NCBI RefSeq assembly: GCF_900176595.1
Contig: NZ_LT838813.1
Coordinates: 3,614,001-3,678,000, forward strand
From: Aquiflexum balticum DSM 16537
GTDB lineage: Bacteria > Bacteroidota > Bacteroidia > Cytophagales > Cyclobacteriaceae
DNA length: 64,000 nucleotides
Direction: 5' to 3'
Below the pieces are notes generated by a model. It did no database searches and was not told where the DNA came from. It worked only from the letters and a program-made list of their open reading frames with translations. Of this stretch, positions 8,564 to 16,900 are shown in pieces; position 1 is the stretch's first letter, and each line of letters starts with the position of its first letter. The translations under genes and the position numbers were made by a program.

Positions 8564-8690
8564 TTCAGTTCACCTCGGTAAGCTCGGTGAACTGAAAGGA
8601 GATTTGGGGGGAATGCGGCTTTCCCGCATTCCCCCCAAATCTCCTCCATAATCGAAAAATCCCGGTAGTTGAGCCTGCCGAGATCATACT
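8564..8690. repeat. Long-hairpin element, copy 1
   Basis: An 11-bp perfect hairpin (TTCAGTTCACC 8564-8574 / GGTGAACTGAA 8586-8596) is followed directly by a 21-bp perfect hairpin with a 5-nt loop (arms 8598-8618 and 8624-8644; purine-rich left arm GGAGATTTGGGGGG...). A tail (TCCATAATCGAAAAATCCCGG, then TGAGCCTGCCGAG) follows at 8645-8682. The tail is close in sequence to that of the element at 42,927-43,068, although the stem sequences are unrelated. Left CCTCGGTAAGCTCGG and right CTGCCGAG segments also form imperfect terminal inverted repeats. Confidence 0.7.
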
Positions 8691-8741
8691 GGTTGGAATG
8701 CACATATTCCTATTCTTTTTTATGATTTTGCGGAATGAAGG

Positions 8742-8829
8742 TTATAAATTCACAAAAACGGTTTCTACGCCACCTTCTTCTCCAAACCTTCCAAAATCAC
8801 ATTGAATCCCGCGTTTTACTAAAGATGGA
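8742..8829 (-). pseudogene. Possible 3' remnant of an unidentified gene
   Basis: A minus-strand frame reads NPSLVKRGIQCDFGRFGEEG and continues to VETVFVNL and stop. It looks protein-like but has no start codon and hits a stop just upstream. No family was recognised. The rest of 8691-8927 contains nothing else identifiable. Confidence 0.25.
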
Positions 8830-8927
8830 TTTCTTTAGGTTGATTTCTGAAGCATATTTAAATGTTTTTAAAAGCAGATCATTGGTATTTTTAACCGAAA
8901 CAATAAGGTAAGCTTCAATAATAAAGG

Positions 8928-8956
8928 GCCGAGGCAGAAATGCCCGGCTTTTTTTT
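8928..8956 (+). terminator. Orphan intrinsic terminator
   Basis: GCCGAGGC, loop, GCCCGGC with one bulge, then eight Ts. No intact plus-strand gene precedes it, so a gene or small RNA may have been lost from 8.6-8.9 kb. Confidence 0.65.
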
Positions 8957-9044
8957 GGTTTAGACCTGTGGTCTTTTGGAGTGGTGAATTAATTGCATGT
9001 TTGTCCGCAATGATGCCAGTAAAATTGTAATTAGATATAATTCA

Positions 9045-9104
9045 TGGCAGGACCCTAAAAAGCCCGGTACTTCGGTCTTCTGACTTCGGTCATCCGTCCT
9101 GCCA
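9045..9104. repeat. Inverted-repeat element with 9-bp arms
   Basis: TGGCAGGAC (9045-9053) and GTCCTGCCA (9096-9104) flank an internal repeat of ACTTCGGTC (9070 and 9083). The structure is a stem of 9 bp around a roughly 42-nt structured loop. No coding content. Confidence 0.6.
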
Positions 9105-9120
9105 ATTATAGGATATTGGG

Positions 9121-9460
9121 TTACTGGCAAAAAAGTGTATAACCATAAATAATTGTTTCGTCTTTCATAGCAAAACTAAACACAGAGGATTTTTGAGTGA
9201 AATCACCTAAAATATTTTTAGCAAAACATACAGAAAAACCATTTTTGGGGAAACCAGGGAATTGATTTTTTTTCTTCTCAAAACCCGCCATGCTTTCTTC
9301 CATATTCTTGATGATTCTGCCGATTACTTCATCATGACTGCCTAATACTTTTTTTAGCTATTGAAAATGTAGGCCTAGGGATATCTTGAAATGCGTCTTC
9401 TGCCCAATCTTGATTAAAAACTATTGGAAATAGACCATTAAAAGCAACCCTGCAAATCGG
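9121..9460 (-). pseudogene. Broken gene of unknown family, frameshifted at a 7-T run
   Basis: The upstream frame reads AFNGLFPIVFNQDWAEDAFQ, DIPRPTFSIAKK and stops soon after. If one base is shifted in the homopolymer at 9349-9355, the reading continues KVLGSHDEVIGRIIKNMEES through CFAKNILGDFTQKSSVFSFA to the stop at 9121. Both halves look like real protein sequence. The 5' end merges into the duplicated start of the response regulator at 9463-9545, and the start codon is missing. The most economical reading is a gene truncated by that rearrangement and then frameshifted. No function can be assigned. Confidence 0.5.
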
Positions 9461-9462
9461 TT

Positions 9463-9545
9463 TTCAACCCTTTAATGTCAAAGAATGAAGGATAACAATA
9501 AAATGCAAAAAGTGGTTATTGTTGATGATCATGAAATTTTCGCCA
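9463..9545 (+). repeat. Duplicated 5' end of the adjacent response-regulator gene
   Basis: About 83 bp, from TTCAACCCTTTAATGTCAAAG to GATCATGAAATTTTCGCCA, is repeated with about 90% identity at 9583-9667, where it forms the real start of the regulator. The first copy loses the frame (AATGAAGGATAA stops it) and breaks off after the VDDHE codons. Confidence 0.8.
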
Positions 9546-9593
9546 ACTGTCTATTTGGACAATTACCACGTTTTTTTAAATTTCAACCCTTTA

Positions 9594-10265
9594 ATGTCAA
9601 AGAAAGTGAAGGATAGCAATAAAATACAACAAGTTGTTATTGTTGACGATCATGAAATTTTTGCCATCGGGCTCAAACATATCCTGGAAATTAATCTGGG
9701 AATTAAAGCCGGTTTGCATTTTTCTTGTGCCCAAGCCGCTTTGAACTATTTCAAAAATGGAGGGGGGGCAGACCTTGTGATATTGGAACTGTACATATCG
9801 GAGATGAACAGTTTTAATTTCTTGGAACAGGTCAAAATCTTATTGCCAAAAATCAACATTCTAGTATTCAGCATGCAGCAATCAAATTTCAATATTTCAC
9901 TTTGCAAAAAACTTGGAGTCACGGGTTTTGTCAGGAAAAACACTTATCTCAAAGATTTCCTCCAAGCCATTGAGGAAGTGCAGATGGGCAAGAAATACTT
10001 CCCGGAATTCGAAGACGAAAAAGCATCCGAGGAATTGATCAATAATTCTGTGGAAAGGATCTGTCAGCAATACAGACTTTCCCGCTCGGAAATCAAGATT
10101 TTGGATAAGTTTTTGGAACAGAAAAAATATCGGGAAATTGCCGATGAACTCTGTTTAAGCCCGCAGACTGTCCGGACCCACAAGAGGAATATTTACCGCA
10201 AGTTTGGGGTGCGCAATATGGCGGGAATAGTAGGTCTGCTAAAGTTGGAATTGGAAAGAGGGTAG
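9594..10265 (+). CDS. NarL/FixJ-type response regulator with Glu at the phosphoacceptor position
   Basis: 223 residues from the ATG at 9594; a longer in-frame start would add 25 residues derived from the duplicated fragment. The receiver region (about 13-130) keeps the acidic pair Asp18-Asp19 (VVIVDDHE), the Ser of FSMQQSN and the Lys of GFVRKNT. The acceptor position is Glu65 (ADLVILELYISEMN) instead of Asp, so normal phosphotransfer is unlikely. A LuxR-type HTH follows (LSRSEIKILDKFLEQKKYREIADELCLSPQTVRTH, split here: LSRSEIKIL... and SPQTVRTHKRNIYRKFGV). No partner kinase lies beside it. Glu may mimic the phosphorylated state, or activity may be set by expression. It converges on the M43 protease gene. 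Confidence 0.85.
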   Translation: MSKKVKDSNKIQQVVIVDDHEIFAIGLKHILEINLGIKAGLHFSCAQAALNYFKNGGGADLVILELYISEMNSFNFLEQVKILLPKINILVFSMQQSNFNISLCKKLGVTGFVRKNTYLKDFLQAIEEVQMGKKYFPEFEDEKASEELINNSVERICQQYRLSRSEIKILDKFLEQKKYREIADELCLSPQTVRTHKRNIYRKFGVRNMAGIVGLLKLELERG

Positions 10266-10396
10266 CAAAGTAGTATGTAAGTTTTCAAAAGCAATGCTTT
10301 CTTTTTTCAATAGCAATCAGATTTCATTGGGTCTCAACTGTTGAGTTTTTGAAGATGATGATTTGCTAGGACCCTGACCAAATGATTGCTGTTTTC
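10266..10396. other. Convergent intergenic gap
   Basis: Lies between the stop codons of the regulator and the protease gene. I see no clear hairpin terminator or reading frame. Confidence 0.5.
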
Positions 10397-12496
10397 TTAA
10401 TGACTGTGAAATCTTCTTCCAAAATGATTGAGATGGGCACAGGCCACGGGTTTGATGCTGGGATCGAGTTTTCCTCTTTCAAAGGGCTTCAGTCTTGCAT
10501 TCAAATAATTGCTTTCTTTTGCGAAGAATGGATTATAAACCGCTATGGTCCTCATTCTTTCTCTTTGGTCATAAGTAAAGCTGTTGTCATTGACCAGATA
10601 GTCCATGATATTTGCCGAGTAAAAAGTTTGATTTTCACAATTTTTTAGAATGTTGACCGTACTCAAGCCTGTTGGTACAACTAAATGGGTTTCTGTATCC
10701 GGACAAAAATCCCCATCGATACACTGATTACTTGGGAACATATCCCCAAAGGGATGGTATAAGCCCAACATATGTCCGATTTCATGGGCTAAGGTAGTAT
10801 TGCTTGGAAGCCCCATTACAAAGTCGGCTATTACAGTGGAATACGGAAAACTCAATTCATACCAATCATCTATCTTATCAATTCCGTCTAAATCTCTATC
10901 TTTAATAATGGGTAAATAAGCATATCCTGCGGGCCTATCCATCCTGCCCACAAAGACATTCACAAACTTTCTCGGGTCCCAAATATTTTTAAAAAGAAAT
11001 CCCATTTCTTTTGAAGGAGTATTATTGAAAGTCAGTCCTCCGCTTGGGATTCTGTTAATGCCTTTTTCCTGTAGCGGATTTCCAAATTCATCCATTTCTA
11101 CCAAGAAAAATTCAATAAAGCTATTCACCGAATTACTGCTTCTTGGTATTGCTGATTCCGGCTGAAATTCATTTGCAAAGGCCTTGTTTAATTTTTCAAG
11201 TTCGAAATCAACTGTTGCCCTGTTTATTTCATTTTCGAGATTATCCAAGACATGAAATATGATAGGAACCCGGACTTTTTGTAAGACCTGGTTTTGCCGT
11301 GAAATGATCTGTATGGTATTACTTTTCTTACCTGAGATTTCAGCGTGTACATTTACTGTCCCAGCTTTATTGATGGGGATATTTTTAAATGAATCCTGTT
11401 TTTGTCCGTCCACTACCAAGGTGGCCGGGATAGTCAGGACAGCGTTGTCCATCCCGATAACCTCATAGGTGAAATCCAGTTCCGAAGAGCCGGCCACAGC
11501 ATAAACATTCCTAGTTCTTTCATCCAAAATGAGGTCTATGCTTTTGATATAAGTCATTGGGTCAAACACTTCCAAATCCACAGAATTACTAAAAACCTGA
11601 CCGACTGCCGCCCTTAATTTAAACTTGCCATCAGGAAGTTGATTGATGTTGAAATCAGACAAATTCACTTCATTATATTCCAAGGTATAAATGCCGGGGT
11701 AAGATTTTAAGTCTATTAATTCAGAATTTTTCAACCTTGCATTGATGGCAATAAAATCAGTTAATAAACCCTGAGTTTCTGCCTTATTGATTTGGGAAAT
11801 GTTATCTAAAGGTTTTAACTCTATTTCTTCTACAGCATCCTTTATGGTTAAAACCTCAAAGTCTAAAGCATTGCTGATGATATTATTTATACTAATTTGT
11901 ATTGAAGCATCTTCACCAGTTTCAAAATCCCTTACCTGAAAACTATCTGAGCTTGCTCCATTCAATACATATTTAAAATCAAAAAAGCTTTGATTGACGA
12001 CCAACTTTTCCCCGGTTAAAAGACTCACTTCAATCTTAAACAAATCATCAAAGCTTGGATCCTCCAATTCCGGTATCAGGACATTGGATACTCCTTTTAA
12101 TTCCAGTTTGATGGCTGTAATGGCATTGATAATGGACAAAACCCGGATATTCAATGCATTGCTTTGGATTTTGGACTTGTTTGGGAATTCTGCCTGAAGG
12201 GTATAATTCGATTCTTGACTCAGGTCGATTTCTGTATTCTCCACCTCATTTCCATTGAGATACAATTTAGGCTTAAGAGTATTCTTTAAATTCACTTCTT
12301 CCTGTTTGGAAAAATACCTCAAGAGATATTTCACCTCATAGGTACCCTCTTTTTTTAGAAACAGGGTATCACCCGAAATCAGTTTTACCTCAGTGATACT
12401 GTCCATCAATAAGGAGCCTTCCTCAAAATTGTCCACCATGCAGGAATTGAACAAGAGAAAATAGGAGCATAAAAGAATAAGAAAACGGTTTTTCAT
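10397..12496 (-). CDS. M43 (cytophagalysin/pappalysin-like) metalloprotease lipoprotein
   Basis: 699 residues. A signal with lipobox FNSC puts the lipidated Cys at residue 19. Residues of about 30-400 form several beta-sandwich repeats of roughly 95 residues (for example LNIRVLSIINAITAIKLELK, LDFEVLTIKDAVEEIELKPL), probably surface spacers. The C-terminal catalytic domain (about 405-680) has the zinc signature HEIGHMLGLYH and a downstream Met-turn (SANIMDYL), with Cys pairs typical of M43 (NQCIDGDFCPDTETH). Secreted M43 enzymes cleave extracellular proteins. It follows the 210-residue barrel gene by 3 bp, so both are driven from the region carrying motif copy 3. The metalloprotease assignment is firm; the substrate is unknown. 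Confidence 0.92.
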   Translation of the reverse strand: MKNRFLILLCSYFLLFNSCMVDNFEEGSLLMDSITEVKLISGDTLFLKKEGTYEVKYLLRYFSKQEEVNLKNTLKPKLYLNGNEVENTEIDLSQESNYTLQAEFPNKSKIQSNALNIRVLSIINAITAIKLELKGVSNVLIPELEDPSFDDLFKIEVSLLTGEKLVVNQSFFDFKYVLNGASSDSFQVRDFETGEDASIQISINNIISNALDFEVLTIKDAVEEIELKPLDNISQINKAETQGLLTDFIAINARLKNSELIDLKSYPGIYTLEYNEVNLSDFNINQLPDGKFKLRAAVGQVFSNSVDLEVFDPMTYIKSIDLILDERTRNVYAVAGSSELDFTYEVIGMDNAVLTIPATLVVDGQKQDSFKNIPINKAGTVNVHAEISGKKSNTIQIISRQNQVLQKVRVPIIFHVLDNLENEINRATVDFELEKLNKAFANEFQPESAIPRSSNSVNSFIEFFLVEMDEFGNPLQEKGINRIPSGGLTFNNTPSKEMGFLFKNIWDPRKFVNVFVGRMDRPAGYAYLPIIKDRDLDGIDKIDDWYELSFPYSTVIADFVMGLPSNTTLAHEIGHMLGLYHPFGDMFPSNQCIDGDFCPDTETHLVVPTGLSTVNILKNCENQTFYSANIMDYLVNDNSFTYDQRERMRTIAVYNPFFAKESNYLNARLKPFERGKLDPSIKPVACAHLNHFGRRFHSH

Positions 12497-12499
12497 TTT

Positions 12500-13132
12500 T
12501 TAAAATGCGATTATAAATGACATACTGCGCAGGGTATTACTTGAAACAGCATTGGGATAAAATTCTACCAGGGCATTGTACAGCCTCAACTCCAATAAGG
12601 TCCGGTTTAAATATACCCCGGCCCCAACAATCCAACCTGCCTGAAAATGGTTGAATTCATCAAAGGGATAGGCGATTTCAGTTCCATTGATTTCAGTTTG
12701 TGACTTGGAGTGGATATGGTATTGGGCATATCCACCCAAAGAAAGGGTAGGCTTAAATTTGGATTTGGTTTTCAGCACGACCGGGAAAAAATCCATTCCC
12801 GCCACATGGTTGGTAAAAGCAGTTTTCACATCCACATTATCGGCCACATACCTGTTTTGGATTTGTTGAAACAGGTAATAGGGCTCGATCCGCATGCTGT
12901 TATAGGGGCTGATGGGAATATGAAAGACCGGACCGGTACTGAATCCCAACTTATACTCACTGTCAATATCAAAATACCCCAAGGAATTGTTAAAATTGAT
13001 ATAATTGGCATGTACAGCCACTCTCCATTTGGTATTGGATTTTTTCTTAGGTGCTACAATGGTGCTGTCCATTTGTGAAAAAGCATTGCCTGAAAGGAAC
13101 ACCAAAACCAAAATTTTAAATAAAAGCTTCAT
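12500..13132 (-). CDS. Outer-membrane beta-barrel protein
   Basis: 210 residues with a signal peptide (MKLLFKILVLVFLSGNAFSQ). Amphipathic strands follow (WRVAVHANYINF, YKLGFSTGPVFHIPI, MRIEPYYLFQQIQN, HVAGMDFFPVVLKTK, PTLSLGGYAQYHIHS, AGWIVGAGVYLNRTLLELRLY), ending in MSFIIAF with an aromatic last residue. Probably an eight- to ten-strand barrel. It is the first gene of a two-gene operon with the M43 protease (3-bp gap) and carries motif copy 3 about 100 bp upstream. The pairing suggests that the barrel supports or partners the surface protease; this is inference from position only. Confidence 0.85.
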   Translation of the reverse strand: MKLLFKILVLVFLSGNAFSQMDSTIVAPKKKSNTKWRVAVHANYINFNNSLGYFDIDSEYKLGFSTGPVFHIPISPYNSMRIEPYYLFQQIQNRYVADNVDVKTAFTNHVAGMDFFPVVLKTKSKFKPTLSLGGYAQYHIHSKSQTEINGTEIAYPFDEFNHFQAGWIVGAGVYLNRTLLELRLYNALVEFYPNAVSSNTLRSMSFIIAF

Positions 13133-13230
13133 ATTTTACCCTATAAAAATTTCTAACAGATTGTTAATTTATAAAGTCGGCTCCTTGAAAAGAATTTTTT
13201 TCAACAAATAATATTCGTTTAAATACTAAA

Positions 13231-13248
13231 ATACCGCAAATGGGGTAG
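13231..13248. promoter_or_regulatory. Shared inverted repeat, copy 3
   Basis: ATAC CGCAAATGGG GTAG, about 100 bp upstream of the barrel/protease operon. On the minus strand it reads CTACCCCATTTGCGGTAT. The right half-site has one mismatch. Confidence 0.5.
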
Positions 13249-13847
13249 GTTTTTTGGGGGATTGTGGAAGATTGTAGATTCTTTGGAAGAATTTAGGTAA
13301 AAAAAGTTGTCATGGTTATCAGGTTGTAATGGTTATCATAGTTGTTATAGTTGTTGGGTTCATTTATCAATCCATCCAACCTACACCAGCTACTCAAAAA
13401 AGCTTCCCTTTGTCACCTCACTGCCCAAGACATGCGTGGAAACAAGGAGGTAACTGTTTATAAATAAACGAATTATCGGCTTTATTACCCTATATCCATC
13501 TTACACTGTTTGTTCAACCCTGCCTTCCGTCAGGCAGGCCCTTCAAGGTTGATCGGACCATAAAAAAATATCTTATCCTTTACTCCACATTTCATAAGGG
13601 CTATTAAAAAGTTCAACTTCGTGGTTTTTGCTTATACTCAAGTCTTGAATCTCGAATCTTGTGTCTTGAGTCTTGCGTCTTGTGTCTAATCTCTCGCATC
13701 TGACCAAACTCCTCAATGTTTCACCCCCCCCCAAAAAAAAATCCCCCTTTCGACCTCCCCCTTCCTCCCTCTTTCCCCTTCGTAAATACCAAAAAATAGG
13801 TATTGAAATACAAAATATTTACTTCAAACTGCTTTATAAAATCAAAA
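13249..13847. other. Non-coding divergent intergenic region with repeats
   Basis: Separates the protease operon from the 2,692-residue gene. It holds TTATCA/GTTGT short repeats at about 13,305-13,360, a hairpin at 13,513-13,553 (TTCAACCCTGCC...GGCAGG...GGTTGA) and degenerate TCTTGAG/TCTTGCG tandem units at about 13,640-13,700 followed by C- and A-rich runs. No credible gene. Confidence 0.6.
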
Positions 13848-13865
13848 ATACCGCAAATGGAGTAT
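13848..13865. promoter_or_regulatory. Shared inverted repeat, copy 4 (best palindrome)
   Basis: ATAC CGCAAATGGA GTAT, extended by AAA on the left and TTT on the right, so the perfect arms are AAAATAC and GTATTTT. It lies 127 bp before the ATG of the giant gene at 13,992. Here the TTTG core is on the opposite strand to the gene, which argues for an operator over a plain promoter. Confidence 0.6.
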
Positions 13866-13991
13866 TTTTTTCAAATAAAGCTTTATGCATTTTGCGAGCA
13901 GGGTAAGATACCCTCACGGACAGCCTGTTTTTTGGAGGATGATTTTTGGGAATGCTGTCAGTGCTTGACTTTAAGAACTTAAACAATTTCT

Positions 13992-16900
13992 ATGATGAAA
14001 AGACAACTACTCTTTCTTTTTCTTTCCCTGCTCGCTTTCTTGGCGAGGGCCCAAGACGGCTCCAATGACCTCAGCTTCAACGCCGATAAAATCAACTTTG
14101 GTGATGGGGCAAGCTTCACTGTCCTTACCACCGCGATTCAGCCCAATGGGAAAATTCTGATCGGGGGAGAGTTTGGTTTCTTCAACGGGATTGCTAGAAG
14201 CCGCATTGCCAGGCTGAACGAGGACGGTAGCCTGGATACTTCCTTTAATCCAGGTACGGGGGCAAACCTTCAGGTTCTTACTCTCGCCCTACAGTCCGAC
14301 GGTAAGATCCTGATCGGGGGAGTTTTTTCCCAATACAATGGGGTTGACAGAATTCGGATCGCCCGTCTGAACGCGGACGGGAGCTTGGATACCTCCTTCA
14401 ATCCAGGAACTGGGGCAAACAATATTGTACGGACCCTTGCTGTACAGGCAGACGGTAAGGTCCTGATCACTGGAGATTTCTCCCAATACAACGGGGTTGC
14501 TATCAATCGCATAGCTCGGCTGAATTCAGATGGGAGCCTGGATACCTCCTTCAACCCCGGTACGGGGCCAAACAGCTTCATTTGGACTACCCAGATCCAG
14601 CCAGACGGCAAAATCATCATCGGGGGAGAGTTTGGTGTTTACAACGGGGTTGCCAGAAGCCGCATCGCCCGGCTGAACACCGACGGTACTTTGGATAGTT
14701 CTTTTGATCCAGGTATAGGGCCAGCCGGATTCAATCCTAGAATAAATGCCATGACCCTTCAATCTGATGGAAAGATCATCATCGGTGGTTTTTTCACTTC
14801 CTACAACGGAACAGCGATAAACCGTATCGCCCGTCTGAACGCGGATGGTAGTCTGGAAACTTCCTTCAATCCCGGTACGGGGGCAAACAACTCGATTGTG
14901 ACCACCCAGATCCAGGCGGACGGGAAGATCATCATCGGGGGAGGTTTCACTTCCTACAACGGAACAGCAAGAAACTATATCGCCCGTCTGAACGCGGACG
15001 GCAGCTTGGATACCTCCTTCAATCCCGGTACGGGGGCAAACGGCTCGATTCTGACCATCCAGATCCAGGCGGACGGCAAGATCATTATAGGGGGAGTTTT
15101 CACTTCTTACAACGGAACAGCGAGAAACTATATCGCCCGGCTCAATGCGGACGGTAGCCTCGATACTTCCTTTAATCCTGGTACGGGGACAAACAGCGGG
15201 ATTAATACCACCCAGATCCAGGCGGACGGCAAGATCATTGTAGGGGGAAATTTCACTTCCTACAACGGAACAGCGAGAAACCGTATCGCCCGTCTGAACG
15301 CGGACGGGAGCCTGGATACCTCCTTCAATCCCGGTACAGGGGCAAACAACTGGATTGTGACCACCCAGATCCAGTCGGACGGGAAGATCATTGTAGGGGG
15401 AAATTTCACTTCCTACAACGGAACAGCGATAAACCGTATCGCCCGTCTGAACACGGACGGTAGCCTCGATACTTCCTTTAATCCTGGTACGGGGACAAAC
15501 AGCGGGATTAATACCACCCAGATCCAGGCGGACGGCAAGATCATTGTAGGGGGAAATTTCACTTCCTACAACGGAACAGCGAGAAACCGTATCGCCCGTC
15601 TGAACGCGGACGGGAGCCTGGATACCTCCTTCAATCCCGGTACAGGGGCAAACAACTGGATTGTGACCACCCAGATCCAGTCGGACGGGAAGATCATTGT
15701 AGGGGGAAATTTCACTTCCTACAACGGAACAGCGATAAACCGTATCGCCCGTCTGAACACGGACGGTAGCCTGGATACCTCCTTCAATCCCGGTACGGTG
15801 GCAAACAACTGGATTAGGACCACCCAGATCCAGGCGGACGGCAAGATCATCATCGGGGGACAGTTCACTATAGCGAGAAACTATATCGCCCGTCTGAATG
15901 CGGACGGGAGCCTGGATACCTCATTCAATCCCGGCACGGGGGCAAACAACTCGATTTTCACCACCCAGATCCAGTCGGACGGCAAGATCATCATCGGGGG
16001 ATTTTTCATTTCCTACAACGGAACAACGAGAAACTTTATCGCCCGTCTGAACGCGGACGGGAGCCTGGATACTTCCTTCAATCCCGGAACGGGGGCAAAC
16101 GCCCCGATTAGGACCACCGCGATCCAACCGGACGGCAAGATCATTATAGGGGGAGATTTCATTGGTTATGATGGTGTCAGCCGTGTCAGGATCAACCGGC
16201 TGCTGAATTCTATCCTTCCTCCTCCCGACACAGAGGCCCCGGTTCCGGTCTTAGAAACCCTACCCCCCTTCGAAGCCCAGTGTGTGGTGAACCTCGCAGA
16301 CCTGACCGTCCCCACTGCCACCGACAATGTGGATGGTACCATACAAGGTACGACGGATGAAAGTATATTCCCGATTAGCACGCAGGGCAGTACCCTCATC
16401 ACCTGGACCTATACCGATGCCGCAGGAAACACCACCACCCAGACCCAGGAAATCCTGATCGCGGATACTGAGATTCCCGTGATTGACGAAGTCTTGGCTA
16501 TTTTCCAGTCTACTGATATCGGCAGCTGTGAAGGAATAGTCTCCGTACCTGTTCCAGCAGTAACAGATAACTGTGATACGGGGATCGTTCCTTTTGGTAT
16601 CAGAAGTGACGGACAGCCACTGAATGCTGCCTATCCTATCGGTGCTACAGAAATTACCTGGACAGCCGAAGATGCGGTGGGAAATGTAGCTCTTGCTGTG
16701 ATACAGACCATTAATATCACTGACAATGAAAAGCCTGTTATTGCTCCGGTTGACGGTATCACCCAATCTACAGACGCGGAAATTTGTATCTCCATGATAA
16801 GCATCATTGCTCCGGTAGTCAGCGATAACTGTGGAAGCTTAGTTGCAGTAGGAGTAAGAGCAGATGGTAATAATTTAAATGACCCTTATCCAACCGGAAT

